A stretch of DNA of 39,777 nucleotides from Gimesia sp. (GTDB lineage: Bacteria > Planctomycetota > Planctomycetia > Planctomycetales > Planctomycetaceae): NCBI GenBank assembly GCA_002706765.1, contig PAJV01000038.1, positions 1-39,777 on the forward strand, read 5' to 3'. Numbering within the stretch: position 1 is the stretch's first letter; each line of letters begins with the position of its first letter. Under the pieces are notes generated by a model, which was not told where the DNA came from, did not search any database, and saw nothing but the letters and a program-made list of their open reading frames with translations. A program made the position numbers and the translations under genes. Shown here piece after piece: positions 1 through 8,647 of the stretch.

Positions 1-118
1 ATGCTGTTTCCCTGACACTTTGGACTCCTTGCTCATAAATTCCTCCTAAGAAGATTCTGAAGTATTCTTCAGGAGTCCGCCAGTCTTGGGCTATCGCAAG
101 CTTTGTCTTGTACTCCAT
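1..118 (-). CDS. unidentified reading frame running off the left edge (5' part only)
   Basis: On the minus strand a frame opens with ATG at 118-116 and stays open to the window edge, giving 39 codons that begin MEYKTKLAIAQDW and end GVQSVRETA. It reads like ordinary protein, but I recognise no family. No good ribosome site precedes this ATG. A competing frame starts with ATG at 36-34 (MSKESKVSGKQH) and has a near-perfect AGGAGG seven bases upstream; the two frames overlap and cannot both be main products. The frame overlaps the first codons of the plus-strand recombinase remnant, whose recognisable homology starts only near 130-185. One of these starts is therefore probably a gene that now occupies the place of the missing recombinase N-terminus. 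A transposase or other mobile-element gene is possible but not shown. Confidence 0.3.
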   Translation of the reverse strand, partial: MEYKTKLAIAQDWRTPEEYFRIFLGGIYEQGVQSVRETA

Positions 119-1321
119 CGGAATCAACAGATGGAACAATGGTTTCCTCTGGTGGTACTGCTGGTTCCTATGGTGATGGTTGGGATTCCCAAGGGTTGGA
201 ATTCCGTGTATGTCCTTGGTGATTCAGATGAGGTTGAAATTGTTAGATTCATATATAATCAGATCTTAAAGAAAGATGTCTCTTACAATTCAATCGCTCG
301 TGAATTAAACGAGAAAAAAATACCATCATCTCATGGTAATCAGTGGAGAGATGCAACCATTAAAGGCATGTTACGCAATCCGATTTATGCAGGCGCATCA
401 TATATTGGTAAATCCGAATCAGGGAAATTCAATCGGGCTAATAATGTCGGCGGATTGAAATATGGTGAAGCAAAAAAGCAAAATCAGACACCTGAATTGA
501 TTGTATGGGATCAGTTTGAATCAATCATTAAGAAAAAAGATTGGTTGAAAGTCCAATCAATTATGGCAGCCAGAAAAACAGGACATAAAAAACCAAAATC
601 AACAGGTCGAGAATATCCTTTAACTGGTATCTTGTATTGTGGTGGTTGTGGTCGATCAATGCAGGGTCATACTAACCCTCAATTGCGAGCAGGTAAGCAA
701 GTCAGATATCGTTGCAGTTGTAGACCTGCGGCAACTCCAGAATGTAATGGAGCGGTAAAAGAGCATGAGATATTACCAGTCATCTTGGAAGCAGTTAAGG
801 ATAAGCTTGGAGAGTTATCATCACCACAACGAATTAAACAGGTATCTGATACCAAGAAAAAACTTGCATCGATTGAAAAAAAGATATCATCTGTCATGCG
901 AAAAATGAAAATGACTGACGATGATGAAATGTATCTGACTTTACAAGACGACCTTAAACAATTGCGAATTGAGAAAGCATCTGTAACATCGGAAGATATG
1001 AAAATGCTTCCAATGGAAGCAGCAGGTGAAATGAAAATAGCAGATGATGTAAAACCTATTACAATCAAGGGGCTTAAAGAGATGTTTATGACATGGTTAG
1101 ATGATAAGCCCGTTGAAACAACTGTATTCAGACAATCCCTTAAAGAATTGGGCTTAAAGGTTGAGATATTTTTTCAAGACATGGGCGCTGATAAGAAATA
1201 TGGAAGATGGATTTTAGACCTTGGACGATGTAAATTAGACTTAGGGGTTATCGATAATGAGTGTGGACGGCGTTATAAGCGAGATACAGAAAAAAAGGTT
1301 TGTCCTGGTGGCGGTCGATGA
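86..1321 (+). pseudogene. large serine recombinase remnant lacking the catalytic domain
   Basis: The 411-residue frame opens at TTG 86. Family-like sequence begins only around residue 34 (IPKGWNSVYVLGDSDEVE), the usual lead into the Recombinase domain (residues about 40-150, with NEKKIPSS..QWRDATIKGMLRNPIYAG). A zinc ribbon follows near residues 190-220 (CGGCGRSM, YRCSCRP, PEC), then a coiled coil around 255-300. The roughly 150-residue resolvase domain with its catalytic serine is absent. In the frames at 130-195 there are scrambled traces (RWNNG, then GGTAGSYGDGWDS) that resemble the usual GG-APYGYDW stretch, suggesting indels. The last 15-20 codons are antisense to the broken sulfatase, so the natural C-terminus probably lay near 1255. 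It is AT-richer than all its neighbours, which fits horizontal origin. It is unlikely to be active. Confidence 0.75.
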
Positions 1322-2021
1322 AGCTGACGGCTTCTCGTGTAAATGCATCAGTTAGATATGCTGTATCATTGACAGGCTGACCACCTCGTATGAGGGGATT
1401 ATTAGCGTCGTAATCCGGTTCGTCGTATCCCATGTGAGTGGAATACACGAGGTTCTTAATGAGCCAGCGTCCCCTTTCACCGCCGGGCAGGGATTTGCGC
1501 CGCAGCATGGTGGTCACTCCCTGGTACGGCGGGGGAACAAAATAATGACCCTCGTGCATGAAACCGAAAAATTCATCGAAGCCGTGGCGGAACGGATGAT
1601 AATCGGCGGCCCCTCCCAGATGCCATTTTCCGATCAACCCTGTGGTATATCCCTGGTCGTGGAGTAGTTCTGCTATGGTTTGTTCTCCCGCGGGGAGCCC
1701 GGTCCCCGGATCTTCATTGCGGGCTCCAATCGGATTGAACTCGTAACCAAACCGGGTGGGGATTCTTCCGGTGAGAAGTCCCGCCCGGGAAGGGCTGCAA
1801 TTCGGCGCGGTGACATAAGCCTGTGTAAAACGAATACCATCACGGGCGAGAGAGTCAATATTGGGCGTCGGGATCTGTGGATTTCCCTGGCAGCCCAGCT
1901 CCCCATAGCCGAGATCATCCGCCAGTAACACGATGATGTTAGGTTGCTCTGCAGCAGGCAACATATGCAAAGAATAAGTCAGGCAGAAGAAGAGGGCGAG
2001 CATTGAGTGTGTTTTTATCAT
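1248..2021 (-). pseudogene. secreted sulfatase, 5' fragment truncated by the recombinase element
   Basis: This is a type I (formylglycine) sulfatase that would hydrolyse sulfate esters, probably of polysaccharides, outside the cytoplasm. Residues 1-24 form a signal peptide ending LPAAEQ. The metal-binding ADDLGYGELG is at residues 34-43. Cys75 lies in a canonical CSPSR..LLTGR formylglycine motif, and GKWHLG follows near residue 130. The sequence is normal up to PFFLYLAYNAVHT, where family members continue for another 200 residues or more; here it changes to HYR and stops. The change coincides with the end of the AT-rich recombinase segment at about 1255-1260. The C-terminal half with the remaining metal ligand (DNG region) is absent from this window. 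The fragment is probably non-functional. Confidence 0.85.
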
Positions 2022-2279
2022 ATTTCAGTACAGATTGAAAAATATAAGTGTGGAGGCAGATCGAAAATGAAAGGCTGATCTTCAGATCATCGATTGTAAT
2101 AGGAGGAAAGAACATTTCCCAACAATTTCATGCAATTCAATCGGGAATGATTTCTGAGGAAGGGGTGTGCTCTGGTCTGGGACTGGAGAGGTCCGGTGCG
2201 AGAGCTTATACTGATTTCAGCAAACCTGAAGTTGATGGATCTTACTCTGAAACGAATCAATATTTATTGGAATTGAAAT

Positions 2280-3137
2280 ATGTCTTTACTGGGAGCGCAC
2301 CAGTCGATTGCTGGTGGATATTATAAAGCCGTAGATACCGCCGCTGAGTTTGAAATGGACTGCGTGCAGATCTTCACGAAAAATAATAATCAGTGGCGGG
2401 CCAAACCGCTGACGGATAAAGATGTCAAGCTGTTTCGCGAACATCTGGAAGAAACCGGCGTGGGACGCCCTTGTTCTCACATGAGTTACCTGATCAATCT
2501 GGCCAGTCCCAAAGAGGAACTCTGGAATAAATCGATTGATGCTGTTGTGGTGGAACTGCAGCGAGCTGAAGCACTGGGACTGGAAGGTGCTGTGATGCAT
2601 CCAGGCAGCTTTGTGACTTCCAGTGAAGAAGAGGGTCTTGATCGAATCGTGGCCGCCATTGACCGGGTCCACCAGGAGACGGAAGGATTTCAAACGCAAA
2701 TCTGGCTGGAAACGACAGCCGGCCAGGGATCCAACCTGGGATTTCGCTTTGAACAGCTGGCGTATATGCTGGAACAGGTTCAGGCTGGAGAGCGACTGGG
2801 TATTTGTGTGGATACCTGCCATATCTTTGCAGCAGGATATCCCTTGATCAAGAAATCGGAATATAAGACGACCATGTCTGCGCTTGACGAGATCATCGGC
2901 TTTGATCGCATCCGCGCCTTCCATTTGAATGACAGTAAATGCGAATTTGGGAGTCGCAAAGACCGCCACGAGAATATCGGTCGCGGGTGCCTGGGACTGG
3001 AACCATTTCGCCACCTGTTAAATGATCCTGTATTTCAGAACCGTCCGATGTATCTGGAAACTCCTAAGGATGAGGAAGGGGGAGTGCCTCTGGACCAGAT
3101 CAATATGCAGACGCTGCGTTCGCTGTGTAAACGCTGA
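2280..3137 (+). CDS. nfo: endonuclease IV (AP endonuclease)
   Basis: This is a 285-residue TIM-barrel, Zn-dependent AP endonuclease that cleaves 5' of abasic sites in base excision repair. Family hallmarks are in order: GAHQSIAGGYYKA at the N-terminus, HMSYLINLASP, the Glu-containing LETTAGQGSNLG, CVDTCHIFAAGY, HLNDSK followed by GSRKDRHENIGRG, and the C-terminal LETPK. The length matches the family (280-300). The ATG at 2280 is chosen because MSLLGAHQSIAGG is the typical start; only a weak GGAA site precedes it. The gene lies divergent from the broken sulfatase with about 258 bp between them, and is followed at some distance by the lipoprotein gene in the same direction. Confidence 0.95.
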   Translation: MSLLGAHQSIAGGYYKAVDTAAEFEMDCVQIFTKNNNQWRAKPLTDKDVKLFREHLEETGVGRPCSHMSYLINLASPKEELWNKSIDAVVVELQRAEALGLEGAVMHPGSFVTSSEEEGLDRIVAAIDRVHQETEGFQTQIWLETTAGQGSNLGFRFEQLAYMLEQVQAGERLGICVDTCHIFAAGYPLIKKSEYKTTMSALDEIIGFDRIRAFHLNDSKCEFGSRKDRHENIGRGCLGLEPFRHLLNDPVFQNRPMYLETPKDEEGGVPLDQINMQTLRSLCKR

Positions 3138-3331
3138 TCGATTTCTGAAAAGACTGATAAAATCCGAAATACCCTCTCATGCGATCAAAATCCCCCAGTC
3201 GATAAAGGGTAACAGACAATTTGTCGAGTGCTGTTGCGCGCTCGATGAATCAGCTTCCCTGAACCTCAATTCCCGATTGAGGTTACTACCCGCGACCCAG
3301 GCAGAAGATCGGTTCCCGTCCAGATCTCTGC

Positions 3332-5185
3332 ATGCAGATGACAGGATTTGTCGTTGTGAAAATCGGCCTGATAAGACGAAATCTGCCAAAGGTATATTTA
3401 TATCTGGTACTGCTGAGCTGCATCATGGCAGGGTGCCTGGGGCAGTCTGCGGATATGATTTCACAGAAAAATAAGAATGCGACCGGGCCCCTGGTTGCGT
3501 CAAAATCCAGCAGCCACTTTAATTATTTTTCTCAAAATGCTGGTAAATCTAAAGAAGAATCTTCGGTTAAGGTTAAGATCAGCGGCACTAACCCGGTTGA
3601 AGAATTCCAGGGTTTCCATCAAATTCCATTGAATACTCAGTCCACTCCTGCAGAGCAACAGCAGACGGAACTGACCTCATCAAAACAGCAATTACAGAAA
3701 CCGGTCAAAAAAACGGCGACCGGAATTTCAGAAAACTGGCGATCAAAATCATTGATTGCGTCTGCGAAACGATATCCTGCTCAGATCGCCAGGAAGTTTG
3801 ATGCGAACACTGACCGGATCAGACAGGTATCCAGTTCGATCTCCCAGGGAATCTCTACTGGGTTTCAGCATGTCTCTAATGATGTTCCCGCTGATGCTCC
3901 TGCGAATGAAGTCGCTGAGCAGGAACGAAGTCAAACGGCCTCTTCCGGAAAAAATGAATCTGAGGATTCCCGTCCCGATCATTCACTCGCGAGTGCCAAG
4001 GAAGTTGACCGGTTGCTGGCGGAGGCAAATCAACAGAATTTACGAGCAGAACTGTCAGAATTAGCAAAAGATTTACATCAGGATCGGGATCAGACTGTCC
4101 CTGCTTTCGAGGATGTCAATCAGGAAATGCGGAGGCTGCAGATCAATTCCGTAATGGAGCGCGCCCGGCGTGAACTGGCCGGGAAAAACTATGAGTATGC
4201 AGAGTTTCTGGCAGCACAGGCACTGGAGTCGAGCTACCGGGGCCATGTTGCTTTTGGACTGGATGAGGAATCTCCTCAAATGCTGCTGGACAAGATCAAG
4301 AAGCAGATCAAATCGATACCACCGCCTGAAGTACAACGAGTGCAGCATGCAGAACCGGCGGCTAAATCAAATGGTGGCCAGACAGTTCCCAATTTTCAGT
4401 TTACTCCTTCCCGCGTGCATCCCTTAAAACGTCGGGCAGTAGAGCAGCCTGAGAGTCAGGGAATTCAGCCGAAAACCAGGATCGGCGGCAGCGATGAAAT
4501 GCCTTTAATCGTTCCCCGAAATCTGGGATCACAGCCTCAGAAAATTCAGATTCAACCAGGTCCATCTGCAGACAATCAGAAAACACCCCAATCGAGTGGT
4601 ATTTCACTCGAACCACCGTCATTTGATACTCCGTCAGAAGCAGAATCCAGTGTGCCAGTGGTAGAGCAAGAAGTGGAAAAGAAAACGACTGCAATGCCCT
4701 CTACTCCCGCATTAAAGTTGGAACTGGAGGAAGTTCCCGAAGACCTGCCTGCAAAAATCAGGTTGAGTGGACCTGAAGCGATGACACAGCCACAGGTTAT
4801 GGAAGAGAAGAAGGCGGCGGGGGCAGGTCCACAGTTGATGTTGCCTAAACTGCCGGCTATGCCTGGAGATTTAACTTCACAAGCGAAACCAGGTCGGGAC
4901 ACTTCTGCTGCCCCAGTCAATTTTCGTCCAAAAAATCAGGGGACTGCTCAGGAAAAGGGACTGGAAAATCTTCAGAAGCAGCGTTCCCAGGGAGAACAGC
5001 CTGTCTCTGAAACAGGTCTGACACTGGATGAGATCGAGTGGGATCTCGAAGAACGGAAGAAACCACAAGACGCAACTGGCTGGTGGGGAATTCCCACACT
5101 GTTAATGATTGCGGGTGGGGCAATCATTTTATTGCTGCTGTCCATTATTGTTATCTTACTCAAGCGGGGAACCAGCGCCAGCTGA
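3332..5185 (+). CDS. proline/glutamine-rich lipoprotein with C-terminal membrane anchor
   Basis: I do not recognise a named family for this 617-residue protein. It starts with a basic segment and a hydrophobic stretch ending IMAGC (Cys35), which reads as a lipoprotein signal with Met at -3. A long low-complexity region rich in Ser, Gln, Pro and Glu follows. Near residues 265-330 there is one helical segment (RARRELAGKNYEYAEFLAAQALE) that resembles a single tetratricopeptide-type hairpin. At about residues 585-611 a 25-residue hydrophobic helix (WGIPTLLMIAGG...) ends with KRG and five residues, so the C-terminus should be cytoplasmic. The start could also be the second Met or GTG 3356, which would shorten the signal n-region. 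It is convergent with the PilZ gene and about 195 bp downstream of nfo. Confidence 0.7.
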   Translation: MQMTGFVVVKIGLIRRNLPKVYLYLVLLSCIMAGCLGQSADMISQKNKNATGPLVASKSSSHFNYFSQNAGKSKEESSVKVKISGTNPVEEFQGFHQIPLNTQSTPAEQQQTELTSSKQQLQKPVKKTATGISENWRSKSLIASAKRYPAQIARKFDANTDRIRQVSSSISQGISTGFQHVSNDVPADAPANEVAEQERSQTASSGKNESEDSRPDHSLASAKEVDRLLAEANQQNLRAELSELAKDLHQDRDQTVPAFEDVNQEMRRLQINSVMERARRELAGKNYEYAEFLAAQALESSYRGHVAFGLDEESPQMLLDKIKKQIKSIPPPEVQRVQHAEPAAKSNGGQTVPNFQFTPSRVHPLKRRAVEQPESQGIQPKTRIGGSDEMPLIVPRNLGSQPQKIQIQPGPSADNQKTPQSSGISLEPPSFDTPSEAESSVPVVEQEVEKKTTAMPSTPALKLELEEVPEDLPAKIRLSGPEAMTQPQVMEEKKAAGAGPQLMLPKLPAMPGDLTSQAKPGRDTSAAPVNFRPKNQGTAQEKGLENLQKQRSQGEQPVSETGLTLDEIEWDLEERKKPQDATGWWGIPTLLMIAGGAIILLLLSIIVILLKRGTSAS

Positions 5186-5287
5186 GTTGTCAGGCCTCTG
5201 GTGAGCTGCAAATCGTGGCGACCGAGTGTGGTGTGCCTGTGCGTAAGCAGATGGATAGTTCTGGTCTGAAGATGCGTCTGTGTCGGG

Positions 5288-5638
5288 TTAATTTTCAGGC
5301 TTTGTGACAAACTCGCCACCGCTGATGAACATGCCGTTCTCGCAGGGAGTGCACCACATGATTTTAACGCGATATTCGAATTCGCGGGTTTCACTGGCCA
5401 GCTTGACATTGACTTCACCAGGATTCAGCATGCCTTTGTGCAGCAGGCCCAGTCCCTGACGGCTGATTTCCCGGGTCATGGCAGAAATCGTATTTCCACG
5501 CGCTGTTTTGACTTCGGCTGGCACTGAGAGTTCCAGTCGATCTACATCGCGGATGTTGACGGTATCATGCTTACCAAAGCTTTCCAGGACGTGTTTCAGG
5601 TCGTCCATGGTGGGACGGCTCCAGGGGGTTTCTTCCAT
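5288..5638 (-). CDS. PilZ-domain protein
   Basis: This 116-residue protein consists of one PilZ-like domain. The visible signs are a basic-hydrophobic entry strand (DRLELSVPAEV), the central TREISRQGLGLLH, which matches the [DN]-x-S-x-x-G type of motif in relaxed form, and the closing strands YRVKIMWCTPCENGMFISGGEF. PilZ domains bind cyclic di-GMP or act as protein adaptors. The usual RxxxR is not intact (only one Arg before the first strand), so ligand binding is uncertain. A GGAG lies about nine bases upstream of the ATG. The gene is convergent with the lipoprotein gene and separated from it by 102 bp with no clear terminator. Confidence 0.7.
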   Translation of the reverse strand: MEETPWSRPTMDDLKHVLESFGKHDTVNIRDVDRLELSVPAEVKTARGNTISAMTREISRQGLGLLHKGMLNPGEVNVKLASETREFEYRVKIMWCTPCENGMFISGGEFVTKPEN

Positions 5639-6169
5639 TGAATCTACTCCGGTGTGAAGTCAATTTTCAAATACTGATCCGTACTCTGATTCGAGTCTGT
5701 TACTGAAATATAGAATATAAAAATAATCGAGGACTTCCTTAGTTTCAGAATACCCGCGGCACTCGATCGGGAATTGAGTGGGAGACAAGGTGTGGGGATT
5801 CGTCCAGATCCGGCGATTGTGATAGATAATCTCTGACAGTTATAACGTCAGGCGAACTGACAGAAGGGCCGAAACGCTTTTGTATTGTAGTGATTATATG
5901 CCCTGTGAAGTTGCGAGTTGTAACAGTCATTCCAAACACAGCACCTGATTCTGCTATAACGTCTGTTGTTTAGAAATTCCGAATGACGCGATATTCATTG
6001 GCGGTTCGATATCAGACTGGGATGGTCGCAGTAATAAATAGCTCGCATAAATGTGTTTGTTTTTTGCGTTGCTTTCAGTGATGTAAGAGCGTGCGCTGAC
6101 TATTGATTACTCTGACATGAGTACTTGAACCGGCTTAAGCAAGAGAAAGCAGATTGATCTCCAAATCTT
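5639..6169. other. 531-bp intergenic region between divergent pilZ and exporter genes
   Basis: No gene is supported here. The short open frames have no ribosome site and no protein-like composition. The region must hold the promoters of both flanking genes. The heptamer CTGACAG occurs twice at about 5833 and 5857, and TATAACGTC twice at about 5839 and 5956. These could be regulator sites but are too short to claim. Confidence 0.4.
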
Positions 6170-8395
6170 ATGATGATCTCTTCCTTCTATAAAAAATACA
6201 GCAGGCAACTAATCTGGGGCGTCTTTTGCACGCTGCCGATTCTGACATTTCTGGCAGAGTTATTGCCTTCAAATAACGATATCGAAACCTGGTTGCCTAA
6301 AGACTCCGATGTGCGAATCGTCTATGATCGATTTAAAGCCGAGTTCGGAGCAGAGGAAGTTGTACTCGTTGCAGTACAGGGGGGGCTGGATCAACCCTCA
6401 CTTGTGGAAGCGACAGCCGGCCGCATCGAGTCTTTACCGACGGTCAGGCAATGCTGGACACCCGAGCGACTTAAATCAATATTACATGAATTCAAAGTAG
6501 AACCGGCAGAAATCGACAAACGCCTGAATGGTCTGTTGATGAATTCCGAGAAGAATGTGGCAGGCATTCTGGTGCTGCTTTCTGATACGGGTATCAAAAA
6601 CCGTGCCGGAACCGTACAGGGAATTCGCGAAAAGCTGGAATATAATCAGTTAACCGGAAATGAAGTTCAACTGGCGGGTGCCCCCGTTGTCATAGCAGAA
6701 CTGGATCGTCTGGGCAGCCAGAAGAACAACAAAAAGTTCTTTATCATCACGTTACTGATCAGTCTCTGCCTGTTGTATTATTCATTCCGGGAGTGGAAAA
6801 AAACACTGGCAACCCTTGGTCTGACCATCTGGGCCATCAATCTCACCACCGCGTTGATTTACCTGGGTGGCGGAGAAATGAACTTCATTCTGGGGGCCCT
6901 GTCAGTCATGGTCCTGGTCTTCACCCTGGCCATCTCCATTCATGTTCATCATTATGTTGCCAGCTGTATAAACGAGCCAGATCCCTTATCGGCTGCGTTG
7001 AAGATCGCCTGGAAACCCTGCGTGCTGGCTACTCTGACCACAACCATTGGCCTGTTTTCTCTGACCGTCAGTGAAATTGGTCCCGTGATTCAGTTTGGGT
7101 ATGCGGCTTCAGTCGGGACGTTCGTATCGCTGATTACCGGACTGGGACTGACACCCGCCGTCTTAACACTCTGGCCCATCGATCCGGAAAAGCTTCATTC
7201 CGGAAAACAACGCTGGGATTTTCAACGCTGTGCCAACTGGCTGATTGATCATTCCGGACGTGTTTCTATCGCCACGATTGTTCTGGTAATGATTACGGGA
7301 GTCGGGCTGTTCAGTCTGCGAACGAAAATCGACCCGCTGGATTTTCTCCCCGTCGAGGGGCGTGTGATTCAGGATGTGCGAGCAGTTCAGGATAATCTGA
7401 CTGAACTCGATTCCATTGAAGCGATCGTTGACTTTGGTGATGAAGAGATTCCCTTTATCAATAAAGTGGAACGCATCCGCAAGCTGGAAGCAATTATTCA
7501 GCAGCATCCGGCGGTCAGGCATACGATGTCACTGGCCAGCTTTTTTCCGAAACAGTTTCCTGAGAGTCCATTTGAGACGGCCCGCCTGTTATCGCACGCC
7601 CAGTCAGCTCATGGGGATAACGATTTTACCTCAGATGGCGAACGGCTCTGGCGAATTTCAGCACGCATCAGCAGTGATGCTGATCTGCCACAGGATCAGG
7701 TCTATGATGAACTCACAGTGATGATCGATGATCCGAATGTGATTTTGACGGGGGTCGCACCCCTGCTGAGACGGGCACAGAACCAGATCTTTACCGGGTT
7801 TTGGGAGAGTTTTTCGATGGCATTTGTCATCATTACCGTGGTAATGATTGTTTCTCTCCGGTCCATTAAAGCCGGGCTCGTGGCGATGGTGCCGAATCTG
7901 ACACCGATTTGTATCGTGTTTGGTATCCTCGGCTGGTACCAGATTCCCATTGATATTGGCATCATGATGACAGCCAGTATTGCCCTGGGGATCGCCGTTG
8001 ACGGGACGTTTCATTTTCTTGTACGTTATCAGAGTCAGTACCGTCTGACCCGGAATTCTGCCCAGGCATCGCGGAATTCTCTGCTGATGACCGGCGAACC
8101 GATCTTTACGGCAGCCGTTATTACGGGAACAGGTATGCTGGCGCTCACGTTGAGCAATTTTGTCCCCACTGCCCGTTTTGGTTATATGATGACGTCTCTA
8201 CTCGTAGCGGCACTGGTGGGAGACCTTGTTTTACTGCCCTGCCTCCTGGCTTTACGGCCGGAAAAAACTGAGGGGCAAAATGCTGCTGATCAGGCAGACA
8301 GCGAGCAGTCTGCTCAAGACCCGCAGCACGCACCCCATTTCCTCAAACAGCAGCAGCGAGGAACGAAAGATCAGTCTGGGAAAGCAGTTGCGTAA
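6170..8395 (+). CDS. RND/MMPL-family exporter
   Basis: This 741-residue inner-membrane protein has the two-fold RND architecture. An N-terminal helix is followed by a periplasmic domain (NDIETWLPKDSDVRIVYDRF through about residue 185) and a first block of about five helices (residues 190-340). A further helix and second periplasmic domain follow (about 365-545, IDPLDFLPVEGRVIQDV), then a final helix block to about 705 (GIMMTASIALGIAVDGTFHFLVRYQ). The last 35 residues are polar and probably cytoplasmic. It belongs to the MMPL/sterol-sensing-like branch that exports lipids or other hydrophobic compounds by proton motive force; the substrate here is unknown. The ATG-ATG start has only a weak purine-rich leader (GAGAAAG). 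The next gene, a reductase-like SDR, is 250 bp away, so a shared lipid theme is possible but unproven. Confidence 0.85.
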   Translation: MMISSFYKKYSRQLIWGVFCTLPILTFLAELLPSNNDIETWLPKDSDVRIVYDRFKAEFGAEEVVLVAVQGGLDQPSLVEATAGRIESLPTVRQCWTPERLKSILHEFKVEPAEIDKRLNGLLMNSEKNVAGILVLLSDTGIKNRAGTVQGIREKLEYNQLTGNEVQLAGAPVVIAELDRLGSQKNNKKFFIITLLISLCLLYYSFREWKKTLATLGLTIWAINLTTALIYLGGGEMNFILGALSVMVLVFTLAISIHVHHYVASCINEPDPLSAALKIAWKPCVLATLTTTIGLFSLTVSEIGPVIQFGYAASVGTFVSLITGLGLTPAVLTLWPIDPEKLHSGKQRWDFQRCANWLIDHSGRVSIATIVLVMITGVGLFSLRTKIDPLDFLPVEGRVIQDVRAVQDNLTELDSIEAIVDFGDEEIPFINKVERIRKLEAIIQQHPAVRHTMSLASFFPKQFPESPFETARLLSHAQSAHGDNDFTSDGERLWRISARISSDADLPQDQVYDELTVMIDDPNVILTGVAPLLRRAQNQIFTGFWESFSMAFVIITVVMIVSLRSIKAGLVAMVPNLTPICIVFGILGWYQIPIDIGIMMTASIALGIAVDGTFHFLVRYQSQYRLTRNSAQASRNSLLMTGEPIFTAAVITGTGMLALTLSNFVPTARFGYMMTSLLVAALVGDLVLLPCLLALRPEKTEGQNAADQADSEQSAQDPQHAPHFLKQQQRGTKDQSGKAVA

Positions 8396-8492
8396 TTTAT
8401 TCCTGCTCCCTGGTACAATTGCCGGGGTATTCTGATGGCTTTTCTGGACCCCTAGATTGATATATGAAGCCAGTTCATTATCATTGAGGCTT

Positions 8493-8525
8493 CCGACCCG
8501 AAACAGGTCCGCTTCTGAAGGTCGG
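8493..8525 (+). other. hairpin downstream of the RND exporter gene
   Basis: CCGACC (8493-8498) can pair with GGTCGG (8520-8525) across 21 bases, and a short T run follows about 25 bases later. It could help terminate the exporter transcript or sit in the leader of the next gene. It is not a clean intrinsic terminator. Confidence 0.25.
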
Positions 8526-8647
8526 CCGGTCTATTCAATCTCGTTTTTCCTGACCCGATCAACGAAATCATAAAAACAGCACTATAGCAGACTCTCGGTT
8601 AATACAACACGACTTACTCTAACTTTCAGCTCACAGTGGAATACAAC

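Noticed and set aside
2048-2326. 92-codon open frame upstream of nfo
   Set aside because: It overlaps the endonuclease IV start, has no ribosome site at its start and shows no family resemblance. An internal AGGAGG is followed by ATT, not a usual start.
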